This document shows, one piece after another, positions 44,041 through 55,976 of a DNA stretch of 64,000 nt. The notes under the pieces were generated by a model. The model did not search any database. It was not told the origin of the DNA and saw only the letters and a list, made by a program, of their open reading frames with translations. Position 1 is the first letter of the stretch; the number at the start of each line of letters is the position of its first letter. Where the stretch lies: contig NZ_FRAB01000002.1 in assembly GCF_900142195.1 (NCBI RefSeq), positions 1 through 64,000 on the forward strand, read 5' to 3'. Both the position numbers and the translations under genes were made by a program. Origin of the DNA: Paraburkholderia terricola (GTDB lineage: Bacteria > Pseudomonadota > Gammaproteobacteria > Burkholderiales > Burkholderiaceae).

Positions 44041-45087
44041 ATGTCCGAATCCGCTTCCGCCGCGTTCATTGCCGGCTATCCGCTAAAGGCGCACAACACC
44101 TTCGGCTTCGATGTTCGCGCGCAGCTTGCGTGCCGTATCGAGCGCGAAGAGCAACTGATGGCGGCCGTGCGCGATCCGCGCGCCGCCGGCCTGCCGCGCC
44201 TCGTTCTGGGCGGCGGCAGCAATGTCGTGCTGACGGGGGATTTCGCGGGGCTGCTGCTGCTGGTGGCGCTGCGGGGCCGCCGCATCGTGCGGGAGGACGA
44301 CGACGCCTGGTATGTCGAGGCCGCAGCCGGCGAGCCGTGGCATGAGTTCGTCGCGTGGACGCTGGCGCAAAGGCTGCCGGGTCTGGAAAACCTCGCGTTG
44401 ATTCCCGGCACGGTGGGCGCGGCGCCGATTCAGAACATCGGCGCTTACGGGCTGGAAATGTGCGAGCGGTTTGCGTCGCTGCGCGCGGTGGAGCTGGCAA
44501 CGGGGGCGGTGGTCGAACTCGACGCGAAGGCTTGCCGATTCGGCTATCGCGACAGTTTTTTCAAGCGGGAAGGGCGCGACCGTTTCGTGATTACGTCGGT
44601 TGCTTTTCGCTTGCCGAAGGTTTGGCAGCCGCGCGCCGGTTACGCCGATCTGGCGCGTGAACTGGCCGCGAGCGGCAATGGCGACGACGCCGCGTCGCCG
44701 AGCGCGCAGGCTATCTTCAATGCAGTGGTCGCGGTGCGTCGCGCGAAGCTCCCCGACCCGCTCGAGCTGGGCAACGCGGGGAGTTTTTTTAAGAATCCGG
44801 TCGTCGAGGCGGCGCAGTTCGAGGCGCTGAAGCTGCGCGAGCCCGGCCTCGTGTCCTACGTTCAACCGGACGGCCGGGTCAAACTTGCGGCCGGGTGGCT
44901 GATCGATCGATGCGGCTGGAAGGGGCGCGCGATGGGCGCCGCGGCCGTGCATGAGCGGCAGGCGCTGGTGCTGGTGAATCGCGGCGGCGCGAGCGGCGCA
45001 GAAGTGCTGGCGCTCGCGAAGGCGATTCAACAGGATGTGCTGACGCGCTTTGGCGTGGAACTGGAAGCGGAGCCGGTTTGTTTGTGA
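44041..45087 (+). CDS. murB: UDP-N-acetylenolpyruvoylglucosamine reductase
   Basis: FAD enzyme of 348 residues (type I) reducing UDP-GlcNAc enolpyruvate to UDP-MurNAc. Seen: the [10 protein letters not shown] opening, the FAD region [35 protein letters not shown], the YRDSFFK block, and the catalytic Ser in [14 protein letters not shown]. The C-terminal domain contains [14 protein letters not shown]. The internal ATG is used because the upstream in-frame extension is unlike the family. It is followed by a strong terminator. Confidence 0.94.
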   Translation: MSESASAAFIAGYPLKAHNTFGFDVRAQLACRIEREEQLMAAVRDPRAAGLPRLVLGGGSNVVLTGDFAGLLLLVALRGRRIVREDDDAWYVEAAAGEPWHEFVAWTLAQRLPGLENLALIPGTVGAAPIQNIGAYGLEMCERFASLRAVELATGAVVELDAKACRFGYRDSFFKREGRDRFVITSVAFRLPKVWQPRAGYADLARELAASGNGDDAASPSAQAIFNAVVAVRRAKLPDPLELGNAGSFFKNPVVEAAQFEALKLREPGLVSYVQPDGRVKLAAGWLIDRCGWKGRAMGAAAVHERQALVLVNRGGASGAEVLALAKAIQQDVLTRFGVELEAEPVCL

Positions 45088-45111
45088 TGGCGTGATTTGT
45101 CCGCGGGACGG

Positions 45112-45148
45112 AAAAAGGCGCCGGGAGTTGCCTCCCGGCGCCTTTTTT
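45112..45148. terminator. Strong intrinsic terminator between murB and argG
   Basis: A-run, then 11-bp stem GGCGCCGGGAG-TTGC-CTCCCGGCGCC, then TTTTTT. The A-run on the left makes it work for argG on the minus strand as well, so it is a shared bidirectional terminator. Confidence 0.92.
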
Positions 45149-45187
45149 GTGTCTGCGTTTTGGTTGCTGGCTTGCGCCTTGCGGCGC

Positions 45188-46414
45188 TTAGCTACGCTGA
45201 CGACGCGCGTTTTCCGCGATTCGCATGCGTAGGGCGTTGAGCTTGATGAACCCGCCAGCGTCCGCCTGGTTGTACGCACCGCCGTCGTCGTCGAACGTGG
45301 CGATCGTCTTGTCGAACAGCGTTTCCTTCGAATCGCGCGCAACGACCGAGACGCTGCCCTTGTACAGCTTCACACGCACCCAGCCGTTGACCTTCTCCTG
45401 CGTATGGTCGATCAGCACCTGCAGCGCGCGGCGCTCCGGACTCCACCAGTAGCCGTTATAAATCAGCGACGCGTAACGGGCCATCAGATCGTCTTTCAGA
45501 TGCGCCACTTCACGGTCGAGCGTGATCGACTCGATGCCGCGGTGCGCCTTCAGCATGATCGTGCCGCCCGGCGTTTCATAGCAGCCGCGCGACTTCATGC
45601 CGACGTAACGGTTCTCCACCAGATCCAGACGACCGATGCCGTGCTTGCCGCCCAGACGGTTCAACTCGGTCAGCATTTCGGCCGCCGACAAACGCTTGCC
45701 GTTGATCGCAACCGGATCGCCGTGCTCGTACTCGATGTCCAGGTATTCCGCCTGATCCGGCGCCTCTTCCGGCGACACCGTCCAACGCCACATTTCCGGC
45801 TCGGCTTCCGCTTTCGGATCTTCCAGGTGACGGCCTTCGAACGAGATGTGCAGCAGGTTCGCGTCCATCGAATACGGCGCCCCGCCTTGCTTGTGCTTCA
45901 TTTCGATCGGGATGCCGGCCTTTTCCGCGTAGGCGAGCAGTTTTTCGCGCGACAGCAGGTCCCATTCGCGCCACGGTGCGATCACCTTGATGCCCGGTTC
46001 AAGCGCGTAGTAACCGAGTTCGAAGCGAACCTGGTCGTTGCCCTTGCCGGTTGCGCCGTGCGAGACCGCTTGCGCGCCGGTGGCGCGGGCGATTTCGATC
46101 TGGCGCTTGGCGATCAGCGGACGCGCGATCGACGTGCCCAGCAGGTACTCGCCCTCATAGATCGTGTTTGCGCGGAACATCGGGAACACGAAGTCGCGCA
46201 CGAATTCTTCGCGCAAGTCTTCGATAAAGATGTTGTCTTGCTTGATGCCGAGTTGCAGGGCTTTCTTGCGCGCCGGTTCCAGCTCTTCGCCCTGGCCGAT
46301 GTCGGCCGTGAACGTGACGACTTCGGCGTCGTAGTTGTCCTGCAACCACTTCAGGATGACGGAGGTGTCGAGGCCGCCCGAATAGGCGAGCACGACTTTC
46401 TTGATATCGCTCAT
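45188..46414 (-). CDS. argG: Argininosuccinate synthase
   Basis: 408-residue enzyme joining citrulline and aspartate with ATP. The PP-loop [20 protein letters not shown] is near the N-terminus, then [40 protein letters not shown], and [20 protein letters not shown]. This is the short (E. coli-unlike) class of about 400 residues. It lies downstream of argF in the same direction with 240 bases between, so separate or joint transcription are both possible. Confidence 0.96.
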   Translation of the reverse strand: MSDIKKVVLAYSGGLDTSVILKWLQDNYDAEVVTFTADIGQGEELEPARKKALQLGIKQDNIFIEDLREEFVRDFVFPMFRANTIYEGEYLLGTSIARPLIAKRQIEIARATGAQAVSHGATGKGNDQVRFELGYYALEPGIKVIAPWREWDLLSREKLLAYAEKAGIPIEMKHKQGGAPYSMDANLLHISFEGRHLEDPKAEAEPEMWRWTVSPEEAPDQAEYLDIEYEHGDPVAINGKRLSAAEMLTELNRLGGKHGIGRLDLVENRYVGMKSRGCYETPGGTIMLKAHRGIESITLDREVAHLKDDLMARYASLIYNGYWWSPERRALQVLIDHTQEKVNGWVRVKLYKGSVSVVARDSKETLFDKTIATFDDDGGAYNQADAGGFIKLNALRMRIAENARRQRS

Positions 46415-46654
46415 GGTGAACTCGTAGCTGGAGAAAGCGGGAAAACAAGGCGCGCCGGCGGTTCCGGAGCACGGAAAAACACTATTTTGACACTAAACCG
46501 CCGGCGGCCCGCGTTTTTGGGACGGTGCGGTGTGATCGGCGGTCCGCTTGCACAATGGACTGCAGCCGGATGCGGCGTGCGCGACGCGGATTCATAGTCG
46601 AGAACCCGTCGCACTGCACGCAGCGGCCGGCTGAGCTGCTGAAACGCGGCTCGC

Positions 46655-47584
46655 TCAGTGATTGAGCTTGCCGAGCAGCAGATACTCCATCAACGCCTTT
46701 TGCACGTGCAGACGGTTTTCCGCCTCGTCCCACACGACGCTTTGCGGACCGTCGATCACTTCCGCGCTGACTTCCTCGCCGCGGTGGGCGGGCAGGCAGT
46801 GCATGAAGAGCGCATTGGAGTTGGCGCGCGCCATCATTTCGGCGTCGACGCACCAGTCGGCGAAGGCTTTTTTGCGCGCTTCGTTCTCGGCCTCGAAGCC
46901 CATGCTGGTCCACACGTCCGTGGTGACGAGGTCGGCGCCCGCGCAGGCTTCGTTCGGGTCGTCGAATTCCGCGTAGAAGGGCGCGCTTTCGGCAGCGACC
47001 AGCGCGCGGTCGAGCTTGTAGCCGGGCGGCGTGGACAGGCGCAGCTTGAAGCCGAGAATCTGCGCGGCTTCGATCCACGTGTAGAGCATGTTGTTGGCGT
47101 CGCCGACCCACGCGACGGTCTTGCCGCGAATCGGGCCGCGATGCTCGAAAAAGGTGAAGACGTCCGCCAGCACCTGGCACGGGTGATATTCGTTGGTCAG
47201 TCCGTTGATCACCGGCACGCGCGAATTCTCGGCGAAGCGCTGGATGATGTCCTGGCCGAACGTGCGGATCATGATGATGTCGACCATGCGCGAGATCACT
47301 TGCGCCGCGTCTTCGATCGGCTCGCCGCGGCCGAGCTGCGTGTCGCGCGTGCTCATGAAGACGGCGTGGCCGCCCAGCTGGAAGATGCCGGCTTCGAACG
47401 ACAGGCGCGTGCGTGTCGAATTCTTCTCGAAGATCATTGCCAGCGTGCGGTCGTGCAGCGGGTGGTAAGTCTCGTAGTTCTTGAACTTGCGTTTCAGAAT
47501 GCGCGCGCGCTCCAACACGTACTCGTAGTCTTCCAGCGAGAAATCCTTGAACTGCAGATAGTGGCGAATTTTCTTGGCGGTCAT
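46655..47584 (-). CDS. argF: Ornithine carbamoyltransferase
   Basis: 309-residue enzyme making citrulline from ornithine and carbamoyl phosphate. Carbamoyl-phosphate motif EKNSTRTRLSFEAGIFQLGG, MVDIIMIRTFGQD, the HPCQ motif in EYHPCQVLADVFTFFEHRG, and the ornithine-binding HCLPAHRGEEVS. It starts MTAKKIRHYLQFKDFSLEDY. It precedes argG on the minus strand; the two catalyse consecutive steps of arginine synthesis. Confidence 0.96.
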   Translation of the reverse strand: MTAKKIRHYLQFKDFSLEDYEYVLERARILKRKFKNYETYHPLHDRTLAMIFEKNSTRTRLSFEAGIFQLGGHAVFMSTRDTQLGRGEPIEDAAQVISRMVDIIMIRTFGQDIIQRFAENSRVPVINGLTNEYHPCQVLADVFTFFEHRGPIRGKTVAWVGDANNMLYTWIEAAQILGFKLRLSTPPGYKLDRALVAAESAPFYAEFDDPNEACAGADLVTTDVWTSMGFEAENEARKKAFADWCVDAEMMARANSNALFMHCLPAHRGEEVSAEVIDGPQSVVWDEAENRLHVQKALMEYLLLGKLNH

Positions 47585-48044
47585 GAAACAAATACGGCGG
47601 TCTCACCCGGCAGGGATTGCCGGACGGCGCCGCCGTCGTTTGTGGTAACCCAATGCAGCATAAAGGATTTCGCCTGATTTGACGAGTCAGGCAAAAGGCT
47701 GGGAAAGCTGTCCGAAAGGCTCGCGGGCCCGTCGGATAAAGCTTGTGTGCGGTGCGGAAAAAGGCACGCTGCGCTATAATCCGCAAGTTATCCCAAAGCC
47801 CGGCAGGCTGGTATTTCGCTTGCGGGACATGGCTCACGCGGTTCGAAAAACCTTCCCGGGTGCGGTCATGGCTGGCACCGAGGTGGCTCAGTCAAGCAAC
47901 GCAGTCAAGCTGGCTGGCCGGCGCTTCGCCAGTGCACCTGGCGCAGTTCGCCAACGCCGCATGCATGGCGGGCTCAGGCATCTCAGAGCCGCATCGCCGT
48001 CATGGTGCCGTCATCCCGCTGGGCAGTCACACAGGTATTCCTAC
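47585..48044. other. Divergent region and long leader before the DUF3579 gene
   Basis: 460 bases between the argF start and the DUF3579 start. It contains a perfect TATAAT (47775-47780) facing the DUF3579 gene, which would give a leader of roughly 255 bases. No protein-coding signal was convincing in that leader, though an in-frame extension without stops exists. Confidence 0.55.
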
Positions 48045-48383
48045 ATGGCCGAAGCAGCTCCAACCGAATATTTCATTCAGGGCATCACGTCGACGGGAAA
48101 GAGGTTTCGGCCGAGCGACTGGTCGGAGCGGCTCGCAGGCGTGATGTCATGCTTCGGCCCCGGTGCAAAGGGGCCGAACGCTTATCTGCAGTACTCGTCG
48201 TACGTCCGGCCGACCATGATCGGCGACCTCAAATGCGTGATCCTCGATTCACGCTTGCGCGACATCGAACCCATGGCTTTCGATTTCGTTCTGAACTTCG
48301 CGAAAGACAATGATCTCGTGGTGACCGAGGCATGCGAGTTGCCGCCTGAGCACGGCACGCAGCAAGGTAAGAACACGCGTTAA
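48045..48383 (+). CDS. DUF3579 family protein
   Basis: Small protein of 112 residues: TEYFIQGITSTGKRFRPSDW, LAGVMSCFGPGAKGPNAYLQ, MIGDLKCVILDSRLRDIEPM and FDFVLNFAKDNDLVVTEACE. This matches the beta-proteobacterial DUF3579 pattern, for which no function is known to me. The internal ATG gives the usual length; no strong ribosome binding site stands before it. It is followed by an intrinsic terminator. Confidence 0.82.
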   Translation: MAEAAPTEYFIQGITSTGKRFRPSDWSERLAGVMSCFGPGAKGPNAYLQYSSYVRPTMIGDLKCVILDSRLRDIEPMAFDFVLNFAKDNDLVVTEACELPPEHGTQQGKNTR

Positions 48384-48419
48384 GGCGCACGTCGTCGCAA
48401 GGCCGGCAAAAACAAAAAA

Positions 48420-48441
48420 CCCGCAAGCAGCGGGTTTTTTT
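48420..48441 (+). terminator. Intrinsic terminator after the DUF3579 gene
   Basis: CCCGC-AAGCA-GCGGG followed by seven T, preceded by an A-run, 36 bases after the stop. Confidence 0.85.
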
Positions 48442-48533
48442 GTGGCCTAAAAGCGGAAGCTTCAGCGCACAGCCTGTCTCGCTCATGCATGAGACGAGTC
48501 GCGGAGCCGGCGGCGGGGGAGTTGAATCGAGGC

Positions 48534-48559
48534 AAAAAAGCCCGCCGAGGCGGGCTTTT
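48534..48559 (-). terminator. Intrinsic terminator of rpsT
   Basis: Short GC-rich stem GCCCGCC/GGCGGGC whose minus-strand product is followed by six T (the A-run at 48534-48539). It lies 49 bases beyond the rpsT stop. Confidence 0.85.
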
Positions 48560-48607
48560 CCGTGCAGCGGAAACAGGACGTGGCCCACCGGAGCGGGCCG
48601 ACCGGAA

Positions 48608-48886
48608 TTACTGGGCTGCGGACGCTTGCAGACCCTTGATGGCTGCAGCGAGACGGCTCTTATGGCGAGCTGCCTTGTTCTTGTGAACGATTTTCTTGTC
48701 GGCGATGATGTCGATGGTCTTCGACGATGCCTGGAAGATTTCAGCGGCCTTGGCCTTGTCGCCGGCGTCGATCGCCTTGCGGACAGCCTTGATAGCCGTG
48801 CGGAACTTCGAGCGCAGTGCCGAGTTGTGCGAATTTGCCTTGGCGGCCTGGCGGGCGCGCTTGCGTGCTTGTGCGGAGTTAGCCAT
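48608..48886 (-). CDS. rpsT: 30S ribosomal protein S20
   Basis: 92-residue basic ribosomal protein: [60 protein letters not shown] and [15 protein letters not shown]. It binds 16S rRNA. In E. coli S20 represses its own translation. Here a leader of about 240 bases separates it from its probable promoter. It is divergent from murJ, a conserved neighbourhood. Confidence 0.97.
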   Translation of the reverse strand: MANSAQARKRARQAAKANSHNSALRSKFRTAIKAVRKAIDAGDKAKAAEIFQASSKTIDIIADKKIVHKNKAARHKSRLAAAIKGLQASAAQ

Positions 48887-49399
48887 GACGGTTCCTTATC
48901 CTGTTCCTGTTTCCAGTACCTGACCTTAAGGTGAGGTGCTGCTTTTAGATCCGAACTCTTGGAAGCGATTGCCCAAGAGCGCAAAAAGTGTCGAAAAATT
49001 CGATCGAACTACGCGAAGGCGGGCCCGTGTTCCGGCGTGCTTCGAGGTTGGTTGACGCTTTCTCACGCTTGAATGCGGCGTGCTTGATTGCGTACTTTTA
49101 CCCCGTCCGAAAGTTAAGCGAGCTTCGAAACCGGCGATTATAGCAACAAAATCAGGCATGTGACAACGGGGAATCGCCGATTCCGATGCGCCTGACGATC
49201 CGCGCGGCCACGTTTCCATCAGCCCGCCGAAGTCCACGAGCGGGCGGCGATATGAGCGGGCGATGAACCAAACGCGCGCCCTCCGCAACTAAAAACGCCT
49301 CGGCCGACGACACCGCGGCGAACGTCCACCTCGAAAAACGGTCCGAATCGCGTTCCGGCTCGTCGTCCGCCTTTGCGGCACCCGTATAATAAGCGCCCC
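48887..49399. other. rpsT / murJ divergent intergenic region
   Basis: 513 bases without a credible gene. It holds the rpsT promoter and leader on one side and, directly before murJ, TATAAT (49385-49390) nine bases from the ATG. Nothing else was recognised. Confidence 0.65.
49137..49166 (-). promoter_or_regulatory. Probable rpsT promoter
   Basis: On the minus strand TTGTCA (49161-49166), an 18-base spacer and a perfect TATAAT (49137-49142). This is the best sigma-70-type promoter in the intergenic region and points to rpsT; the transcript would have a leader of about 240 bases. Confidence 0.65.
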
Positions 49400-50950
<1,551 letters not shown>

Positions 50951-50955
50951 TCACG

Positions 50956-51798
50956 ATGACGCGGGTTCTCGACTATTTCAGCACACTCGTCGCCGAGGAC
51001 GAGAGCCTGCCGCTGACCGAGGCGGCGCTCTCGCTCGCGCAGGATGCTTATCCCGACCTCGATCTGCAAGGCACGCTGGCAGAGATCGACGAACTGGTGG
51101 TGCGCCTGCAGCGCCGCATGCCGGACGACGCCGACATCAAGCAGAAGGTCGGCATCCTGAACCGGTTTTTCTTTCGCGAGCTGGGTTTCGCCAGCAACCT
51201 CAACGATTACTACGACCCCGACAACAGCCACCTGAACGCCGTGCTCAAGCGGCGCCGCGGCATTCCGATTTCGCTGGCGGTGCTGTATCTGGAGATGGCC
51301 GAGCAGATCGGTATTCCGGTGCGTGGCGTGTCGTTTCCGGGGCACTTCCTGCTGCGTGTCACGACGCCCGACGGCGATGTGATGCTCGATCCGACCAGCG
51401 GACAATCGCTGTCCGAATCGGAGATGGTGGAAATGCTGGAGCCGTATGTGGCGTCGGCGGGCGAGTCGGTGAGCCGCGCGCTGCGCATCTTGTTGCAGCC
51501 GGCCACGCGGCGCGAGATTCTCGCCCGCATGCTGCGCAATCTCAAGTCCACGTATCTTCAGACGGAGCGCTGGCAGCGTTTGCTGGCCGTGCAGCAGCGT
51601 CTCGTGATCCTGCTGCCGGAAAGCATCGAGGAAGTGCGCGACCGCGGCTTCGCCTATGCGCGGCTCGATTATCTGCGCCCCGCGCTCGAGGACCTCGAGC
51701 GTTATCTCGGCGAGCGGCCGGATGCCGAGGACGCAACGGTGGTGGAGTCGCAATTGCATGAACTGCGTCAACGCACCCAGCCCGACGATCGCGACTGA
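50956..51798 (+). CDS. SirB1-family transglutaminase-like/TPR protein
   Basis: 280-residue protein. The N-terminal part has LAQDAYPDLDLQGTLAEIDE. The transglutaminase-like core has LNRFFFRELGFASNLNDYYD, HLNAVLKRRRGIPISLAVLY, VRGVSFPGHFLLRVTTPDGD and MLDPTSGQ. A TPR-like tail (RWQRLLAVQQRLVILLPES) ends it. The usual catalytic Cys is absent from the NxVLxxRxGIPIS segment, as in the whole SirB1 group. Function is unknown. The start is ATG 6 bases beyond the murJ stop; a GTG overlapping the murJ stop is the alternative. Confidence 0.85.
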   Translation: MTRVLDYFSTLVAEDESLPLTEAALSLAQDAYPDLDLQGTLAEIDELVVRLQRRMPDDADIKQKVGILNRFFFRELGFASNLNDYYDPDNSHLNAVLKRRRGIPISLAVLYLEMAEQIGIPVRGVSFPGHFLLRVTTPDGDVMLDPTSGQSLSESEMVEMLEPYVASAGESVSRALRILLQPATRREILARMLRNLKSTYLQTERWQRLLAVQQRLVILLPESIEEVRDRGFAYARLDYLRPALEDLERYLGERPDAEDATVVESQLHELRQRTQPDDRD

Positions 51799-51833
51799 CA
51801 GACCGGCAATCGGTCCGAACGACGAGCCAAAAC

Positions 51834-51868
51834 AAAACGCCTGCGCATGACTCATGCGCAGGCGTTTT
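51834..51868. terminator. Bidirectional terminator between convergent genes
   Basis: 17-bp perfect inverted repeat AAAACGCCTGCGCATGA / TCATGCGCAGGCGTTTT with T-runs at both ends. It serves the SirB1-family gene and the convergent dehydrogenase gene. Confidence 0.9.
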
Positions 51869-51909
51869 AATTTGCGGCGCGCCTATCAAACAGCGCACCG
51901 GACACCTCG

Positions 51910-52668
51910 TTATTTCGGCTGCATGCGGATCGCGCCGTCCAGGCGAATCACTTCGCCGTTGAGCATCGGATTGTCGAAAATCTGTTTGGCCAGCATCGCA
52001 TATTCCGCCGGTTTGCCGAGGCGCGGCGGGAACGGCACCATTGCGCCGAGCGCGTCCTGCACTTCCTGCGGCATGCCGAGCAGCATCGGCGTTTCGAAGA
52101 TGCCTGGCGCAATCGTCATCACGCGAATTGCGTTGCGCGACAGGTCGCGTGCGATCGGCAGCGTCATGCCGACCACGCCGCCTTTCGATGCCGCGTAAGC
52201 CGCCTGGCCGATCTGGCCGTCATACGCGGCCACCGACGCCGTGTTGATGATCACGCCGCGTTCGCCGTTCGCATTCGGTTCATTCTTCGACATGGCCGCG
52301 GCGGCGAGCCGGATCATGTTGAAGGTGCCGATCAGATTGATCGAGATGGTGCGCGCGAATGAATCGAGCGGATGCGGGCCGTCCTTGCCGACCGTCTTGA
52401 TGGCCGGCGCGACGCCCGCGCAATTGACGAGGCCCCGCAGCGTGCCGAGCTTCGTTGCCGCTTCGACCGCTTGCGTGGCGTCGTCTTCGCGGCTGACGTC
52501 GCATTTGACGAACACGCCGCCGAGTTCCTTCGCGAGCGCCTCGCCGGCATCCTGATTCAGATCCGCGAGCACCACCTTGCCGCCGTTCTCCACGACGAGG
52601 CGCGCAGTGGCCGCACCCAGGCCCGATGCACCGCCGGTGATCAGGAATACGTTGTCACGAATCTCCAT
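51910..52668 (-). CDS. Type II 3-hydroxyacyl-CoA dehydrogenase (SDR, HSD10-like)
   Basis: SDR enzyme of 252 residues. Nucleotide site [18 protein letters not shown] with Asp in [10 protein letters not shown] (NAD). Catalytic part [20 protein letters not shown] with [11 protein letters not shown]. The C-terminal [16 protein letters not shown] is nearly the same as that of mammalian 17-beta-HSD10 as I remember it. It probably oxidises 3-hydroxyacyl-CoA in beta-oxidation or branched-chain amino acid breakdown. The ATG after AAAGGAGAAGAC is the start; an upstream frame is open but unlike the family. Confidence 0.87.
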   Translation of the reverse strand: MEIRDNVFLITGGASGLGAATARLVVENGGKVVLADLNQDAGEALAKELGGVFVKCDVSREDDATQAVEAATKLGTLRGLVNCAGVAPAIKTVGKDGPHPLDSFARTISINLIGTFNMIRLAAAAMSKNEPNANGERGVIINTASVAAYDGQIGQAAYAASKGGVVGMTLPIARDLSRNAIRVMTIAPGIFETPMLLGMPQEVQDALGAMVPFPPRLGKPAEYAMLAKQIFDNPMLNGEVIRLDGAIRMQPK

Positions 52669-52802
52669 GTCTTCTCCTTTGCTACGGTTCGGTAATGTGT
52701 CGATCGAGTATGTTTTGGATGATCGATTGTAGCGACTATGCTGCAACGCATAAAAGAAAGCGGCCGCGCGACAAGGCAGCGCGGGGCGCGCGGCACGCAA
52801 CA

Positions 52803-52831
52803 AAAAACCCGCCGACATGGGCGGGTTTCAG
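52803..52831 (-). terminator. Intrinsic terminator of adk
   Basis: AAACCCGCC / GGCGGGTTT stem whose minus-strand product ends in a T-run (A-run at 52801-52808). It lies about 25 bases beyond the adk stop. Confidence 0.82.
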
Positions 52832-52856
52832 CACAACGAATGCAGCGACGAGCGAG

Positions 52857-53537
<681 letters not shown>

Positions 53538-53744
53538 CTATGTGAATTCTTTGGTGGCGCTGCGGCCATCCCGCGATTCGTGGGGACCCGCATCGAACTG
53601 CCGTTCAAGTCTCGCGCTGCACATCGGCTATGACGGCGCTGCAAGACCGAAGCGGTGCGACCGGGCAAACCCTCATTCTCGCTGCTTAACGGGAGGCGCC
53701 AGGAGGCGCGCACAAGCGTCTGATTATGCCACGGGTTTTTACGC

Positions 53745-54545
53745 TCAAGACCCGAATAAAGCCCGCACGCGCGCGAGATCGGCGGGTGTGTCGACGCCGG
53801 GAAGCGGCACGTCGTGGGTCACGAGCACCGCGATCCGCTCGCCGTGCCACATCGCGCGCAGTTGTTCGAGCGCCTCGGCTTGCTCGATCGGCGAGATCGC
53901 GAGACTCGGGTACGTGCGCAGAAATTGCGCGCGATACGCGTACAAGCCGATATGCCGGTGGACGATCGCGGGCGCGGGCGGCGTGGGCATCGCGCCGACG
54001 TTGGGCCAATGCGGCTGATAGGCGTCGCGCGCCCACGGAATCGGCGCGCGCGAAAAGTAGAGCGCGACGCCGCGCGCATCGATCACGACCTTGACGACGT
54101 TCGGGTTGAAGATTTCGGCGGGGTCGGTGATCGGATGCGCGGCGGTGGCGATCGCGCAGCCGTTGCTGGCCGCGAGGTGCGACGCCACGCCGCACACGAG
54201 CGCCGGATCGATCAGCGGTTCGTCGCCCTGCACGTTCACCACGATCGTTTCGTCGCTCCAGCCGAATCGCGCCGCGACTTCCGCGAGACGGTCGGTGCCC
54301 GACGGATGATCGGCGCGCGTCAGCACGGCTTCGAAGCCATGCTCGCGGGCGGCGTCGAGGACCGACTGCGCGTCCGACGCGATCAGCACCTGGTGCGCGC
54401 CCGATTCGCGCGCGCGTTCGGCGACTCGCACAACCATCGGCTTGCCGCCGATGTCGGCGAGCGGCTTGTTGGGCAGACGGGTGGAGGCGAGCCGGGCCGG
54501 CACGACGGCGACGAACGGGGGAGGGCTGACGTTGGCGTGAGTCAT
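53745..54545 (-). CDS. kdsB: 3-deoxy-manno-octulosonate cytidylyltransferase
   Basis: 266-residue CMP-Kdo synthetase. The nucleotide-binding opening is [20 protein letters not shown], then [49 protein letters not shown] and [12 protein letters not shown]. It activates Kdo for lipopolysaccharide inner core. It is downstream of lpxK and the Trm112 gene on the minus strand, forming an LPS-related group with them. Confidence 0.95.
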   Translation of the reverse strand: MTHANVSPPPFVAVVPARLASTRLPNKPLADIGGKPMVVRVAERARESGAHQVLIASDAQSVLDAAREHGFEAVLTRADHPSGTDRLAEVAARFGWSDETIVVNVQGDEPLIDPALVCGVASHLAASNGCAIATAAHPITDPAEIFNPNVVKVVIDARGVALYFSRAPIPWARDAYQPHWPNVGAMPTPPAPAIVHRHIGLYAYRAQFLRTYPSLAISPIEQAEALEQLRAMWHGERIAVLVTHDVPLPGVDTPADLARVRALFGS

Positions 54546-54775
54546 CTAAAGACGGGCGGCGATGAGACGGGAAGTAAGCGACCGCGCATGCAGCGGTCGC
54601 GGATGGGAAAGACGGCAAACGAGGACTGCGGACGCGGCGTGAAAACCTGGGTGGAGGCTCCGACCAGACGCGCGGACCCTGACGCAACCTGGCGGCATTG
54701 CTCGAACCTGCCGCTCAAACCCGCGGGGCGCCGCGACCGAAGCAGCCTCGCAAGCGCAACGCCGATCCCGCCAAC

Positions 54776-54979
54776 TCAAGCCACGGAACCCGGATTCAAA
54801 TCCACCGGCGTGCCTTCGACAGTCTGCCGCGCTTCGTCGACCAGCATGACGGGGATGCCGTCGCGGATCGGATAGGCGAGCTTGTCAGCGTTGCAAATCA
54901 ATTCCTGCGCGGCGCGGTCGTAGCTGAGCGGGCCCTTGCAGATCGGGCAGACGAGAATTTCAAGCAGGCGAGCGTCCAC
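54776..54979 (-). CDS. Trm112 family protein (YcaR-like)
   Basis: 67-residue protein: [18 protein letters not shown] with the CxxC pair, [20 protein letters not shown] and [11 protein letters not shown]. This is the typical small bacterial Trm112/YcaR protein found after lpxK. The GTG start with GGAG 7-9 bases before it gives [12 protein letters not shown]. It overlaps the lpxK end by 20 bases. Molecular role in bacteria is unclear; a zinc-binding or protein-partner role is inferred from the eukaryotic relative. Confidence 0.9.
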   Translation of the reverse strand: MDARLLEILVCPICKGPLSYDRAAQELICNADKLAYPIRDGIPVMLVDEARQTVEGTPVDLNPGSVA

Positions 54980-55976
54980 GGATTTTCTCCACAACTAATG
55001 CAATGAGGCGATGATCGAGCGCGGCTTCGACCGGGACAACCCAGATGCGCGCGTCGTGCCAGGACCCCAATTTTACCGCATCCTTTTCCGTTATCAGGAT
55101 GGCGTCGGCGTCGATGTCGGTAAATGGATTGCGCTCGAACGCATAGTGATCGGGCAGCGCGCGGGTGGCGGGCGTGAGGCCGGCGGCGCGCAGCGTGGCG
55201 AAAAAGCGCTCCGGCGCGCCGATGCCGGCCGCGGCCAGCACGCGCTCGCCCTGGAATTGCGCGAGCGGACGGCGCAGCGCGGGATTGTCGAGATGCCACG
55301 CGTCGGCGGGTGCGAGCCGCAGCGCGAACGTGTTCGGCCACGCCGGCAGGCTGCGCGCATACGGATCGTTGATCAGCGTCGCGTCGCGGCGGCGCGACAG
55401 CGGCTCGCGCAACGGCCCGGCGGGCAGCAGAAAGCCGTTGCCGCCGAGCCGGTGATCGAACACGACCACTTCGGCGTCGCGCGCGAGGCGGTAATGCTGC
55501 AAGCCGTCGTCGCTCACGATGACGTCGACATCGCGATGCGCGGCGCACAGCGTTTGCGCGGCCGCCACGCGGTCCGGACAGACCCACACCGGCGCGCCGG
55601 TGCGGCGCGCGATCAGCAACGGCTCGTCGCCGCCGACGCTCGCCGTGGAAGCGGGCGTGACCGGCGTCGGCTGGTTCACGCGCGCGCCGTAGCCACGCGA
55701 CACCACGCCGGGTTCGAAGCCCGCCGCGCGCAGCGCTTCGACCAGCGCGATCACGGTCGGCGTCTTGCCGGTGCCGCCGACGGTCACGTTGCCGACCACC
55801 ACCACGGGCACGCCGACGCGCACCGTTTTCAGCCAGCCGAGCGCAAAGGCGGCGCGGCGAGCGGCGGCGATTGCGCCAAACACGCAGGCGAGGGGCGTCA
55901 GCGCCCATGCAAGCGGGCCGCGCCGTTGCCATTCGCGCGCAAGTCGGGCCTCGAGACGGTCGGTGAGATTGCTCAT
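54960..55976 (-). CDS. lpxK: Tetraacyldisaccharide 4'-kinase
   Basis: 338-residue inner-membrane kinase that phosphorylates the lipid A precursor at the 4' position. N-terminal membrane helix around [21 protein letters not shown]-loop [48 protein letters not shown], and the C-terminal [19 protein letters not shown] start chosen; a GTG two codons earlier is possible. It overlaps the Trm112 gene and leads a group with kdsB. No exbB/exbD genes precede it here. Confidence 0.93.
   Translation of the reverse strand: MSNLTDRLEARLAREWQRRGPLAWALTPLACVFGAIAAARRAAFALGWLKTVRVGVPVVVVGNVTVGGTGKTPTVIALVEALRAAGFEPGVVSRGYGARVNQPTPVTPASTASVGGDEPLLIARRTGAPVWVCPDRVAAAQTLCAAHRDVDVIVSDDGLQHYRLARDAEVVVFDHRLGGNGFLLPAGPLREPLSRRRDATLINDPYARSLPAWPNTFALRLAPADAWHLDNPALRRPLAQFQGERVLAAAGIGAPERFFATLRAAGLTPATRALPDHYAFERNPFTDIDADAILITEKDAVKLGSWHDARIWVVPVEAALDHRLIALVVEKIRGRSPA

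Noticed and set aside
46482..47837. 451-residue minus-strand frame over argF
   Set aside because: Alternate-frame translation of argF with Arg-rich composition; argF itself is complete.
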